Shown here piece by piece: positions 27,171-35,840 of a DNA stretch of 64,000 bases (the stretch's first letter is position 1; the number at the start of each line of letters is the position of its first letter). The stretch is from assembly GCF_000009765.2 (NCBI RefSeq), contig NC_003155.5, forward strand, positions 2,046,001-2,110,000, written 5' to 3'. The DNA comes from Streptomyces avermitilis MA-4680 = NBRC 14893. GTDB taxonomy: Bacteria; Actinomycetota; Actinomycetes; Streptomycetales; Streptomycetaceae. The position numbers and the translations under genes are program-made. Below the pieces are notes generated by a model, which saw only the letters and a list, made by a program, of their open reading frames with translations, was not told where the DNA came from and searched no databases.

Positions 27171-28217
27171 TTAGGCGGAGGCGCGCCTGACCAGTGTCGT
27201 CGGCAGGACCACGCCGGCCGGGGTGCCGGCCGGGCCCGCCGCCTCGCCACGGCGGTCCAGGCCGCTCAGCAGCAGGCGGGCCATCAGCCGGCCCATCTCC
27301 TCTATGTCCTGACGGACCGTGGTGAGCGGCGGATCGGTCTGTTCGGCGACCGGCAGCATGTCGTCGAAGCCGATGAGCGCGACGTCCTCGGGCACCCGCC
27401 GCCCCTGCTCGCGCAGCACCCGCAGGGCGCCGGAGGCGGACAGATCGTTGGCCGCGAACACGGCGTCCACGTCCGGGCAGCGCTCCAGCAGCTCGCGCAT
27501 CGCCCGCTCGCCCCCAGCAGGTGTGAAGTCGCCCTGCACGACCAGCCGGGGGTCGGCGTCGACCATGACGTCCCGGAATCCGTCGAGCCGGTCCACCGCC
27601 GAGGTCTGGTCGAGCGGCCCGGTCAGATGGGCGACACGGGTACGGCCGAGCCCGACGAGATGGCGTACGGCCGCCCGGGCGCCGCCGCGGTTGTCGCAGT
27701 CGACGTACACCGCGGGCGCGGCGTCGCGCGTGCCGTCGCCCCAGCCGGGCCGCCCGCCGAACACGGTGGGCACCCCGGCACCGCGGATCAGGCCCGGCAG
27801 CGGGTCGTCGAGGTGCAGCGAGAAGACGAGCGCACCGTCGACATGGCCGCCGGCGAGATAGCGGCCCACGCGTGCGTGGTCGTCCCGCCCTTCCGTGAGC
27901 AGCAGCACGAGCTGACAGTCATGGGCGGTCAACTCCTTGCTGATGCCGCGTAGTTGGAGGGCGAAGAAGGGGTCCGCGAAGACCCTCGTCTCCGGTTCGG
28001 CGATCACGACGGCGACCGCGTCGTGCCGCTTGGTCACCAGGCTGCGGGCGGCCTGGTTCGGCACATAGCCGAGTTCTTCGACGGCCCGCCGCACCCGCGC
28101 GACGAGGGGCTCCCGCACACCGTCGCCGCCGTTGACGACACGGGAGACGGTGGCCCGCGAGACCCCGGCCCGGGCGGCCACGGCCTCCAGCGTGGGACGC
28201 GACGCGGTCTCGGTCAC
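27171..28217 (-). CDS. LacI-family transcriptional regulator
   Basis: A 348-residue regulator. The N-terminal HTH (TLEAVAARAGVSRATVSRVVNG, about residues 8-29) and hinge (YVPNQAARSL) are canonical. The rest is a periplasmic-binding-protein-like sugar-sensing domain. The GTG start follows AGGAG nine bases upstream. No sugar operon is adjacent, so the target is unknown. A CebR-like palindrome upstream suggests autoregulation. Confidence 0.88.
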   Translation of the reverse strand: MTETASRPTLEAVAARAGVSRATVSRVVNGGDGVREPLVARVRRAVEELGYVPNQAARSLVTKRHDAVAVVIAEPETRVFADPFFALQLRGISKELTAHDCQLVLLLTEGRDDHARVGRYLAGGHVDGALVFSLHLDDPLPGLIRGAGVPTVFGGRPGWGDGTRDAAPAVYVDCDNRGGARAAVRHLVGLGRTRVAHLTGPLDQTSAVDRLDGFRDVMVDADPRLVVQGDFTPAGGERAMRELLERCPDVDAVFAANDLSASGALRVLREQGRRVPEDVALIGFDDMLPVAEQTDPPLTTVRQDIEEMGRLMARLLLSGLDRRGEAAGPAGTPAGVVLPTTLVRRASA

Positions 28218-28273
28218 TTCGGGACTCCTCCTGAGCGGCTGCGGATCAGGATAGCCCCGGCCGGTAACGGCGT

Positions 28274-28287
28274 TGAGAGCGCTCCCG
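28274..28287. promoter_or_regulatory. LacI-type operator upstream of the LacI gene
   Basis: TGAGAGCGCTCCCG agrees at 12 of 14 positions with the TGGGAGCGCTCCCA box known for the cellobiose regulator CebR, and has the central CG of LacI-family sites. It lies 57 bases upstream of the LacI start, consistent with autorepression. The 28218-28411 gap otherwise shows nothing. Confidence 0.5.
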
Positions 28288-28411
28288 AGCCCGCGCCCAG
28301 GACTCCTCCCCGCCGCGCGCGGACGACCCGGGCACGGACGGGCGGCGGTTCTCAAGGACTGCCGCCGGATCGTCGCGACCCTCACGGGCCGTGACGGCCG
28401 GCGGCCGGCCG

Positions 28412-29428
28412 TCAGCCGTCCCCGTGCTTCGCCCGGCTCGGCTGGACGCGTTTCGGCTCGCCCGGCATCTTCGGATATTCGGGCGGGTACGGGAGGTCGC
28501 CCAGGCCGTGGTCGTGCTCGTCGCGGTCGGCGAGTTCCAGCAGGGCCTCCAGGGAGAAGGCGTGGTCGTCCATGTCCGCGTGGACGTCGCCCAGTTCGGC
28601 GTACCGCCGGGGCATGGTCGCGATGTCGAAGTCGCGGGGCCGCGCGTCCCCGACCTCGTCCCAGCGCAGGGGCGCGGAGACGGGAGCGTGCGGGCGGGGG
28701 CGTACGGAGTAGGCGGAGGCGATGGTGCGGTCGCGGGCGGTCTGGTTGTAGTCGACGAATATCTTCTCGCCGCGTTCCTCCTTCCACCAGGCGGTGGTGA
28801 CCTGGTCGGGCATGCGCCGTTCCAGTTCGCGTCCGGCGGCGATCGCGGCACGGCGCACCTGGGTGAAGGTCCAGCGTCGCTCGATCGGGACGAAGACATG
28901 CAGCCCGCGGCCCCCGGATGTCTTGGGCCAGCCGCGCAGATCGCCGTACTCGTGCAGGACGGCGCGCAGTTCGTGGGCGGCGCGTACGGCGTCGGCGTAG
29001 TCCGTGCCGGGCTGCGGGTCGAGGTCGAGGCGGAGTTCGTCGGGGTGGTCGACGTCGTCGCGACGCACCGGCCACGGGTGGAAGGTGAGCGTGCCGAACT
29101 GCGCGGCCCACACCACGGCGGCCACCTCGGTGGGGCACATCTCGTCGGCGCTGCGGCCGCTGGGGAAGGTGATGTGGGCGGTGGGGATCCAGTCGGGCAT
29201 GTTCTTGGGCGCCCGTTTCTGGAAGAAGGACTCGCCGCTCATACCGTCCGGGTAGCGCTCCAGGGTCGTGGGGCGGTTGCGCAGGGCGCGCAGGATCCCG
29301 TCGCCGACGGCGAGGTAGTACTGGGCTACGTCGAGCTTCGTGAAGCCGCGCTCCGGAAAGAAGATCTTGTCCGGGCTGGACAGCCGTACCGTCCTGCCCG
29401 CCGCCTCCAGCTCCACCGCATCGCCCAT
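28412..29428 (-). CDS. LigD-type NHEJ polymerase/primase (stand-alone Pol domain)
   Basis: A 338-residue archaeo-eukaryotic primase-fold protein like the polymerase domain of LigD, which fills and adds (ribo)nucleotides at double-strand breaks during non-homologous end joining. The catalytic DLD (135-137) in RLDLDP, the conserved FHPWP (His117) and the TSGGRGLHVFVPI segment are present. The N-terminal PDKIFFPERGFTK is also typical. The C-terminal 40 residues are a basic tail. It is divergent from a LigC-type ligase, 74 bases away. No Ku gene is in the window. Confidence 0.88.
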   Translation of the reverse strand: MGDAVELEAAGRTVRLSSPDKIFFPERGFTKLDVAQYYLAVGDGILRALRNRPTTLERYPDGMSGESFFQKRAPKNMPDWIPTAHITFPSGRSADEMCPTEVAAVVWAAQFGTLTFHPWPVRRDDVDHPDELRLDLDPQPGTDYADAVRAAHELRAVLHEYGDLRGWPKTSGGRGLHVFVPIERRWTFTQVRRAAIAAGRELERRMPDQVTTAWWKEERGEKIFVDYNQTARDRTIASAYSVRPRPHAPVSAPLRWDEVGDARPRDFDIATMPRRYAELGDVHADMDDHAFSLEALLELADRDEHDHGLGDLPYPPEYPKMPGEPKRVQPSRAKHGDG

Positions 29429-29502
29429 GCGAGCCACGGTAGGCGCAGCACGCAGACCGCGCATACCGGGCGAACATCGGCGTGTGCCCGCAGAATCGGA
29501 GC

Positions 29503-30573
29503 ATGGATCTGCCGGTGATGCCGCCCGTGAAGCCGATGCTCGCCAAGTCCGTGGCGAAGATCCCGCCGGACATGCAGTACGAGGCGAAGTGGGACGGGTT
29601 CCGGGCGATCGTGTTCCGCGACGGCACCGAGGTGGAGCTCGGCAGTCGGACCGGAAAGCCACTGACCAGGTACTTTCCCGAGCTGGTCGAGGCGTTGCGG
29701 GACCGGTTGCCCGAGCGCTGTGTGATCGACGGTGAGATCGTGATCGCCCGGGACGGGCGGCTCGACTTCGACGCGCTCACCGAGCGCATTCATCCGGCCG
29801 AGTCGCGGGTGCGGATGCTGGCCGAGAAGACGCCGGCCTCGTTCGTGGCGTTCGATCTGCTGGCGCTGGCCGACGACTCACTGCTCGACACTCCGCTGAC
29901 CGAACGGCGCGCCCTGCTGGAGTCGGCGCTGTCGGGGGTGACGGCCCCCGTCCATGTCGCCCCGGCGACCACGGACCGCGAGGTGGCCGAGCAGTGGTTC
30001 GAGCAGTACGAGGGCGCGGGCCTGGACGGCGTGATCGCCAAGCCGCTCACATTGCGCTATCGGCAGGACGAGCGCGCCATGTTCAAGGTCAAGCACGAGC
30101 GTACGGCGGACGTGGTGGTCGCGGGCTACCGCCTGCACAAGAGCGGCCCGGTCGTCGGCTCGCTGCTGCTCGGGCTGTACGACGACCGGGGCGCCCTGCA
30201 ACACGTCGGGGTGTCCGCCGCGTTCCCCATGAAGCGTCGCGCCGAGCTGGTGGAGGAGCTGGAGCCGCTGCGCATGGAAGACGCCGCGGGGCACCCTTGG
30301 GCGGCCTGGTCGAACGAGGCGGCGCACGAGACGGCGCGGCTGCCCGGCGCACCCAGTCGCTGGTCGGGGAAGAAGGACCTCTCCTGGGTGCCGCTGCGGC
30401 CCGAGCGGGTGGCGGAGGTGGCGTACGACCACATGGAGAACGGCGCACGCTTCCGGCACACGGCCCGCTTCCGCCGCTGGCGCCCCGACCGCACCCCCGA
30501 GAGCTGCACCTACGCGCAACTGGAGGAGCCGGTGAGCTACGACCTGACGGAGATCCTCGGCTCGCGGGGCTGA
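29503..30573 (+). CDS. ligC: ATP-dependent DNA ligase, LigC-type
   Basis: A 356-residue minimal ATP-dependent ligase. Motif I is EAKWDGFR with the adenylated Lys29, followed by motif III-like DGEIVI, AFDLLAL, motif IV GLDGVIAKP and motif V FKVKHERTADVVV, then an OB-fold. The size equals that of mycobacterial LigC (about 358 residues). It would seal nicks after end joining or repair synthesis, with the neighbouring Pol protein as natural partner. The ATG has GGAG very close. An alternative GTG lies seven codons upstream. Confidence 0.88.
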   Translation: MDLPVMPPVKPMLAKSVAKIPPDMQYEAKWDGFRAIVFRDGTEVELGSRTGKPLTRYFPELVEALRDRLPERCVIDGEIVIARDGRLDFDALTERIHPAESRVRMLAEKTPASFVAFDLLALADDSLLDTPLTERRALLESALSGVTAPVHVAPATTDREVAEQWFEQYEGAGLDGVIAKPLTLRYRQDERAMFKVKHERTADVVVAGYRLHKSGPVVGSLLLGLYDDRGALQHVGVSAAFPMKRRAELVEELEPLRMEDAAGHPWAAWSNEAAHETARLPGAPSRWSGKKDLSWVPLRPERVAEVAYDHMENGARFRHTARFRRWRPDRTPESCTYAQLEEPVSYDLTEILGSRG

Positions 30574-30713
30574 CCGCGAACCGAAGGGAGTGCGGCCGGG
30601 GGCGGCGTGTTCACGCTGTCGCAGCGCCCTCTTCACCGATCCGTACTCGTTGATTCATGCCCGCTGGGGAGGGACAGCGCGGGTATCCGCAGGGGGGTGC
30701 ATCCCGGACAGCC

Positions 30714-30745
30714 GGATCGCTGGACCGCTGGATCGCTGGATCGTC
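30714..30745. repeat. 8-bp tandem repeats (GGATCGCT x4, imperfect)
   Basis: GGATCGCT, GGACCGCT, GGATCGCT and GGATCGTC follow head to tail in the 312-base gap between ligC and the DUF3048 gene. The gap also holds a TATAAG hexamer (30848-30853) that may be the -10 element of the lipoprotein gene. I see no coding sequence there. Confidence 0.75.
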
Positions 30746-30885
30746 GAAGTGCGGGCGCGTGCTCCGGTCGGCCCGTTCGTCGACTGGCCCAATCGGCCGA
30801 GCCGACGCGCGCAATCAGAACCGAACGGGTATGGCCACCAATGAACCTATAAGCGCACAATCAATGGCACAGGACTTGGTGGACG

Positions 30886-31878
30886 GTGGGCATGCGACAG
30901 ATGGCGCGGATGCGGCGCGGCGTGATGACGGCGGCACTGCTGGCCGCCACGGTGACGGGCTCCCTGGTGACGGGCTGCACCACGCACGGCCGCGCGGTCG
31001 ACGACGGACGGAACCGGCAACAGGGCCACCCGGAGAGCCAGGTCAGCGGCAGCCCGAGCGCGACGGCGGGTCCGGTACTGGCGGTGAAGATCGACAACGC
31101 TGGTGCGGCCCGCCCGCAGACGGGCCTGGACACGGCGGACGTCGTGTACGCGGAGCAGGTCGAGGGCGGTCTGAGCCGGCTGATGGCGGTGTTCGCGACG
31201 AACCTGCCGAAGACCGTCGGGCCGGTGCGCAGCGCACGCGAGTCGGACCTGGAGCTGCTGGGCCAGTTCCACGATCCGACACTCGCGTTCTCGGGGGCCC
31301 AGCACAAGCTGCTGCCACTGATCGACAAGGCGCCCCTGCGGGCCGTGTCGCCGGAGCAGGACTCGAACGCCTACTTCCGCGGCGGCGACAAGGCGGCGCC
31401 GCACAATCTGTTCCTGCGGCCGAAGCGGCTGCTGAACTCCGCACCGGGCGCCGACGCGCTCACGACGGGGTTCCACTTCGGCGCGGCTCCCCCGGGTGGC
31501 ACCCCGGAGAAGGCCCGCACGGTCCGCTTCCCCGCGGCCCGCTTCACCTTCACCTGGTCCGAGCAGCGGCAGCGCTGGCTGGTGTCGATGGACGGGACAC
31601 AGGCGGTGACGACGGACGGCGCGACGGTGGCGCCGGCGACCGTGGTCGTGCAGCACGTGAAGGTGCGGCAGTCCAGGTTCCACGACTTCCTCGGCAGCAA
31701 CACCCCCTACACGGAGACCGTCGGCACGGGCAAGGCCGAAGTCCTGCGCGACGGGCGGGTCTTCGACGTGGACTGGCAGCGGAAGTCGGCGACGGACGGC
31801 ACGGAGTTCACGACCGCGGACGGCTCGCCGATGAACTTCGCCAAGGGACAGGTGTGGGTGGTGTTCGCGAAGGCGTGA
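30886..31878 (+). CDS. DUF3048-domain lipoprotein (YerB-like)
   Basis: A 330-residue surface lipoprotein. A basic, hydrophobic signal is followed by the lipobox LVTGC (lipidated Cys31). The DUF3048 N-terminal domain covers about 60-190 (VKIDNAGAARPQTGLDTADVVYAEQVEGGLSR-type start) and the C-terminal one covers the rest. The function is unknown in any organism I recall. The GTG start at 30886 follows a GGTGGA, and an ATG two codons later is equally possible. It is monocistronic, ending 46 bases before the convergent pcaV. Confidence 0.83.
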   Translation: MGMRQMARMRRGVMTAALLAATVTGSLVTGCTTHGRAVDDGRNRQQGHPESQVSGSPSATAGPVLAVKIDNAGAARPQTGLDTADVVYAEQVEGGLSRLMAVFATNLPKTVGPVRSARESDLELLGQFHDPTLAFSGAQHKLLPLIDKAPLRAVSPEQDSNAYFRGGDKAAPHNLFLRPKRLLNSAPGADALTTGFHFGAAPPGGTPEKARTVRFPAARFTFTWSEQRQRWLVSMDGTQAVTTDGATVAPATVVVQHVKVRQSRFHDFLGSNTPYTETVGTGKAEVLRDGRVFDVDWQRKSATDGTEFTTADGSPMNFAKGQVWVVFAKA

Positions 31879-31924
31879 CGGAAGGCGGCCGCACCGGCCC
31901 GCCGGGCGGGGAGCGTCCGGGCGT

Positions 31925-32392
31925 TCAGGTCTTCGAGGCCGTGAGGGGTTCCGCGGGATTGCGGAGCCCCTCGGCGGCGTCCGAGACCCGTTGGATGAGG
32001 TCGAAGAACTGGCTCTGCTCCTCGGCCGAGAGGGGGGCCAGGAAGACCTGGTTCATCCGGGCCGTGCGCACCGTCAGCTTGCGGTGGGTGCGGGTGCCCT
32101 CCTCCGTGAGGCGCAGCAGGAAGCGGCGGCCGTCGTGCGCGTCGCGGACCTTGTCGAGCAGCCCGCGGCGACTGAGCCGGCTGATGACCTCGGCGATCGT
32201 GGACCGGTCGAGGCCGACCCGCTCTCCGACCGTGCGCTGGTCGAGGCCGGGCTCGGCCACGAGCGCGTTCAGGACCGCGAACTGCGGTGAGGTGATCTCC
32301 TCGGAGACCATCGTGTTCCACAGCAGGTAGTGCGCCTGCTGGAGCCGCCGGGCCAGGTGCCCGGGGTGGGTGGAGAGGTCCACCGCGGCCAT
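31925..32392 (-). CDS. pcaV: MarR-family repressor of the pca operon
   Basis: A 155-residue MarR protein with the winged HTH at about 45-110 (QRTVGERVGLDRSTIAEVISRL) and the DGRRFLLRLTEEG wing. It diverges from pcaI, exactly as the S. coelicolor regulator PcaV does. PcaV represses the pca operon and is released by protocatechuate. GGAG lies seven bases before the ATG. An operator candidate lies in the intergenic region. Confidence 0.88.
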   Translation of the reverse strand: MAAVDLSTHPGHLARRLQQAHYLLWNTMVSEEITSPQFAVLNALVAEPGLDQRTVGERVGLDRSTIAEVISRLSRRGLLDKVRDAHDGRRFLLRLTEEGTRTHRKLTVRTARMNQVFLAPLSAEEQSQFFDLIQRVSDAAEGLRNPAEPLTASKT

Positions 32393-32543
32393 GTGTGCTC
32401 CTCGCTCCACGTACGCGTCGCCGTCGGCCGCGCAGCTGTCTGATTTCCTCTGTGGTTTTCGTTGGTGCACTGAACGATACCTGCCCTCGGCACCCCTGTC
32501 CTGTCTCGCCAGGATGTCTCTCGTCCGCATTTTCCTTGGGGTA

Positions 32544-32612
32544 TTGACTGCCCCGGGATCGGATGGCAGCGTGTTTGAAGCCTCGAACAAATAATCAGTG
32601 TGCTGACTAATT
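32544..32612 (+). promoter_or_regulatory. pcaI promoter and MarR-type operator
   Basis: TTGACT (32544-32549) is followed after 17 bases by CAGCGT (32567-32572), a plausible rightward promoter. The dyad AATCAGT-N6-ACTAATT (32593-32612, six of seven arm bases paired) lies about 15-35 bases past the expected start point and 36 bases before the pcaI ATG. A bound PcaV would block elongation or initiation. The position and MarR-like AT-rich arms support the call. Confidence 0.6.
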
Positions 32613-32648
32613 ACGCGCTGGGCGCTCGGGAGAGATGGGGCTTCACGG

Positions 32649-33431
32649 ATGGACAAGGTGGTCGCCACAGCCCTGGAGGCGGTGGCCGATGTGCCGGACG
32701 GCGCGACGCTCGCGGTCGGCGGATTCGGCCTGAGTGGTGTGCCGAACGTGCTGATCCAGGCTCTTTACGAGCGCGGAGTGGCGGGACTTGGCGTGGTCTC
32801 CAACAACTGCGGCGCGATGGAGTCGGGGCTCGCGGTACTGCTGGCGGCCGGACGGATCGCCCGCGTCACCGGTTCGTACATCGGGGCGAACAAGGAGTTC
32901 GCCCGCCAGTATCTGGCCGGTGAGCTGGAGGTGGAGATGATCCCGCAGGGCACGCTGGCCGAGCGGCTGCGCGCGGGCGGGGCCGGGATCCCCGCCTTCT
33001 ATACCCCGGCCGGGGTCGGCACACAGGTCGCGGACGGCGGGCTGCCGTGGCGCTACGACGGCTCCGGCGGGGTGGCGTTGGCGTCGCCGCCGAAGGAGGT
33101 ACGGGAGTTCGACGGCACCGAGTACGTCCTGGAGCACGGCATCCGTACCGACTTCGCCCTGGTCCGGGCGGCGAAGGGCGACCGGCACGGAAACCTGGTC
33201 TTCAACAAGTCCGCGCGGAACTTCAACCCGCTGGCCGCGATGGCGGGCCGGGTGACGATCGCCGAGGTGGAGGAGCTGGTGGAACCGGGCGGGCTCGACC
33301 CGGACGCGGTGCACGTGCCGGGCATCTTCGTACAGCGCGTCATCGCGCTCTCTCCGGAACAGACGAACGCCAAGATGATCGAGAAGCGGACCGTTTCGGC
33401 GTCCGCGGCAACCGGGACGGTGAGCGGCTGA
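32649..33431 (+). CDS. pcaI: 3-oxoadipate CoA-transferase subunit A
   Basis: A 260-residue family I CoA-transferase alpha subunit, which with PcaJ moves CoA from succinyl-CoA to 3-oxoadipate. The family's [14 protein letters not shown] start and the [18 protein letters not shown] region are seen, and the length is normal. It is the first gene of pcaIJFHGBL. Its TGA overlaps the pcaJ ATG by one base (TGATG). Confidence 0.92.
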   Translation: MDKVVATALEAVADVPDGATLAVGGFGLSGVPNVLIQALYERGVAGLGVVSNNCGAMESGLAVLLAAGRIARVTGSYIGANKEFARQYLAGELEVEMIPQGTLAERLRAGGAGIPAFYTPAGVGTQVADGGLPWRYDGSGGVALASPPKEVREFDGTEYVLEHGIRTDFALVRAAKGDRHGNLVFNKSARNFNPLAAMAGRVTIAEVEELVEPGGLDPDAVHVPGIFVQRVIALSPEQTNAKMIEKRTVSASAATGTVSG

Positions 33432-34078
33432 TGGCCTGGACACGCGAGGAGATGGCCGCCCGCGCCGCACGCGAGCTCGCCGACGGCCAGTACGTGAACC
33501 TCGGCATCGGCCTGCCGACGCTGATCCCCAACCACCTCCCCGCCGGTGTGGAGGTGATCCTGGAGTCGGAGAACGGGATCCTGGGCACCGGCCCGTATCC
33601 GGCCGAGGAGCAGGTCGACCCGGATCTCATCAACGCCGGCAAGGAGACCGTCACGGTCCTGCCGGGAGCCTCCTTCTTCGACTCGGCGCTGTCCTTCGGG
33701 ATGATCCGCGGCGGGCACATCGACGTCGCCGTCCTCGGCGCGATGCAGGTCTCCGCGGGCGGTGACCTGGCGAACTGGGCGATCCCCGGCAAGATGATCA
33801 CCGGGATCGGCGGCGCGATGGACCTGGTGCACGGCGCCCGCACGGTCATCGTCGTGATGACCCACACCGCCAAGGACGGCCAGGCGAAGATCCTCGAGGA
33901 GTGCGCGCTGCCGCTGACCGGCAGGGCCTGCGTCAACCGGATCATCACCGACCTCGGCGTTCTCGACGTCACCGCCGACGGACTGCTCCTGGTGGAGACC
34001 GCGCCCGGTGTCACCGCCGCGGAGATCGTCGATAAGACCGCCGCGAAGGTTCGTGTCCCGGAGGAGATCCGCTCGTGA
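33431..34078 (+). CDS. pcaJ: 3-oxoadipate CoA-transferase subunit B
   Basis: A 215-residue beta subunit. It contains [15 protein letters not shown] and the SENGILG motif with the Glu that forms the glutamyl-CoA intermediate. It would act with PcaI in the penultimate step of the beta-ketoadipate pathway. It overlaps pcaI by one base and pcaF by GTGA, so the three are translationally coupled. Confidence 0.92.
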   Translation: MAWTREEMAARAARELADGQYVNLGIGLPTLIPNHLPAGVEVILESENGILGTGPYPAEEQVDPDLINAGKETVTVLPGASFFDSALSFGMIRGGHIDVAVLGAMQVSAGGDLANWAIPGKMITGIGGAMDLVHGARTVIVVMTHTAKDGQAKILEECALPLTGRACVNRIITDLGVLDVTADGLLLVETAPGVTAAEIVDKTAAKVRVPEEIRS

Positions 34079-34491
34079 AGGACGTCTACGTCGTCGACGC
34101 GGTCCGCACCCCGATCGGCAGGTACAACGGCTCGCTCGCCTCCGTCCGCCCGGACGACCTGGCCGCCCATGCCGTGCGTGAACTCCTCACCCGTACACCG
34201 GGCCTGGACCCGTCCCGGATCGAGGACGTGTACTTCGGCAACGCCAACGGCGCCGGCGAGGAGAACCGCAACGTCGGCCGGATGGCCGCCCTCCTCGCGG
34301 GCCTGCCCGCCTCCGTGCCCGGGGTGACCGTCAACCGGCTGTGCGCCTCCGGGCTCGAAGCCGTGATCCAGGCCGCGCGGGCCATCGCGCTCACCGTCGC
34401 CCACCAACTCGCCCGCAAGGGCTCGGGAGTCGGTGTCGCCACCCTCTGCATCGGCGTGGGCCAGGGCCTCGCCCTCGTCCTCGAGCGATAG
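34075..34491 (+). CDS. pcaF: 3-oxoadipyl-CoA thiolase with large in-frame internal deletion
   Basis: The position and ends are those of pcaF, but the protein is only 138 residues against about 400 for intact thiolases. Residues 1-106 are a normal N-terminus up to and past the nucleophile ([20 protein letters not shown]). Then the sequence jumps directly to [12 protein letters not shown] and the C-terminal [15 protein letters not shown]. About 260 residues, including the GHP catalytic base motif, are gone, yet frame and stop are intact. The GTG start overlaps pcaJ. The product cannot be an active thiolase. Either the strain carries a real deletion allele or the assembly dropped this stretch. 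Confidence 0.85.
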   Translation: MKDVYVVDAVRTPIGRYNGSLASVRPDDLAAHAVRELLTRTPGLDPSRIEDVYFGNANGAGEENRNVGRMAALLAGLPASVPGVTVNRLCASGLEAVIQAARAIALTVAHQLARKGSGVGVATLCIGVGQGLALVLER

Positions 34492-34503
34492 GAAGACGCA
34501 CCC

Positions 34504-35274
34504 ATGGCTCTCACTCAGTCGCACATCGACATAGAGGTCGACGACCTCCAGAACGCGTACGACAAGGCGGTCGCCGAGGGCGGCCCGGTCCGCCACCACC
34601 CGCCGCGCGACTACGCCCCGTACCGCAGTTCCGTGCTGCGTCACCCCAAGCAGCCGCTGGTCGCCGTGCACGGCGGGGACCCGGAGACGGTGGAGCTGGC
34701 GGGTCCGGTCTTCGGCGTCACCGACATCACCGAGATCGACAACGACCTGACCCGCCAGCACCGGGGCGAGCCGATCGGCGAACGCATGACCGTCTCGGGC
34801 CGGCTCCTCGACCGCGACGGCCGACCCGTGCGGGGCCAGCTGGTCGAGGTCTGGCAGGCCAACGCGGCCGGCCGCTACGCCCATCTGCGCGAGCAGCACC
34901 CGGCGCCGCTCGACCCCAACTTCACCGGCGTGGGGCGGACCCTGACGGATGATCAGGGCCGGTACACGTTCACCACCATCAAGCCGGGCCCGTACCCGTG
35001 GGGCAACCACACCAACGCGTGGCGGCCCGCGCACATCCACTTCTCGGTCTTCGGCACGGCGTTCACCCAGCGGCTCGTGACACAGATGTACTTCCCGAGC
35101 GACCCGCTGTTCGCATACGACCCGATCCTGCGGTCCGTGACGGACGCGGCGGCCCGAAACCGTCTGATCGCCACCTACCAGCACGACCTCTCGGCGCCCG
35201 GGTTCTCCCTCGGCTACGCATGGGACATCGTCCTCGACGGTCCCTCCGCCACCTGGATCGAGGAAGGCCGTTGA
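34504..35274 (+). CDS. pcaH: Protocatechuate 3,4-dioxygenase beta subunit
   Basis: A 256-residue intradiol dioxygenase subunit that, with PcaG, opens protocatechuate to 3-carboxy-cis,cis-muconate using Fe(III). The iron ligands are visible as Tyr in GRYAH, Tyr in GPYPW and the two His of WRPAHIHFS. The family signature VEVWQANAAGRY is complete. It starts 12 bases after the pcaF stop. Confidence 0.93.
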   Translation: MALTQSHIDIEVDDLQNAYDKAVAEGGPVRHHPPRDYAPYRSSVLRHPKQPLVAVHGGDPETVELAGPVFGVTDITEIDNDLTRQHRGEPIGERMTVSGRLLDRDGRPVRGQLVEVWQANAAGRYAHLREQHPAPLDPNFTGVGRTLTDDQGRYTFTTIKPGPYPWGNHTNAWRPAHIHFSVFGTAFTQRLVTQMYFPSDPLFAYDPILRSVTDAAARNRLIATYQHDLSAPGFSLGYAWDIVLDGPSATWIEEGR

Positions 35275-35276
35275 GC

Positions 35277-35840
35277 ATGACCGAGCGGTTGCTCCCCACC
35301 CCGTCCCACACCATCGGCCCCTTCTACGGGCACGCGCTCCCCTTCCCCGGTGGCCCGGACGTCGCGCCCCAGGGCCACCCCGACACGATCACCCTGCACG
35401 GATACGTGTTCGACGGTGCGGGTGCGCCGATCCCCGACGCCCTCCTGGACTTCTGGCAGGCGGCGCCCGACGGCTCCCTGACGGGTGCCCCCGGCTCGAT
35501 GCGCCGCGACCCGTCGACGGGCGGCTTCCTGGGCCGCAACGGCACCGACTTCACGGGCTTCGGGCGGGTCGCCACGGACGCCGACGGACACTACGCGCTG
35601 CACACCCTGCCGCCGGGCAATGCCGGACTGCCGTACATCAGCGTGTGCGTGTTCGCGCGCGGTCTGGTGCACCACCTGTTCACCCGCGCCTACCTCGCCG
35701 ACGGCGCCGACCCGCTGCTCGACTCGCTGCCCGCCGAGCGGCGCGCCACGCTCATCGCGGCCGAGGGCGCGAACCGCACGTACCGTTTCGACATCCGCCT
35801 TCAGGGCGAAGGCGAAACGGTCTTCCTGGAGTTCCAGTGA
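35277..35840 (+). CDS. pcaG: Protocatechuate 3,4-dioxygenase alpha subunit
   Basis: A 187-residue alpha subunit with PTPSHTIGPFYGHALPF at the start, the LLDFWQAAPDG intradiol motif and no full set of iron ligands, as usual for PcaG. The ATG is two bases after the pcaH stop, and AGGAAGG lies nine bases before it. Its stop overlaps the pcaB start (GTGA). Confidence 0.92.
   Translation: MTERLLPTPSHTIGPFYGHALPFPGGPDVAPQGHPDTITLHGYVFDGAGAPIPDALLDFWQAAPDGSLTGAPGSMRRDPSTGGFLGRNGTDFTGFGRVATDADGHYALHTLPPGNAGLPYISVCVFARGLVHHLFTRAYLADGADPLLDSLPAERRATLIAAEGANRTYRFDIRLQGEGETVFLEFQ

Noticed and set aside
9500..28200. Secondary-metabolite cluster around the ABC-F, desaturase, thiolase and reductase genes
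   Set aside because: There is no PKS, NRPS, terpene or RiPP core enzyme. The genes are separated by terminators and read as primary metabolism.
30600..30860. Small ORFs between ligC and the DUF3048 gene
   Set aside because: All three frames are open only because of 8-bp repeats and GC bias, and no frame has a ribosome site with plausible coding content.
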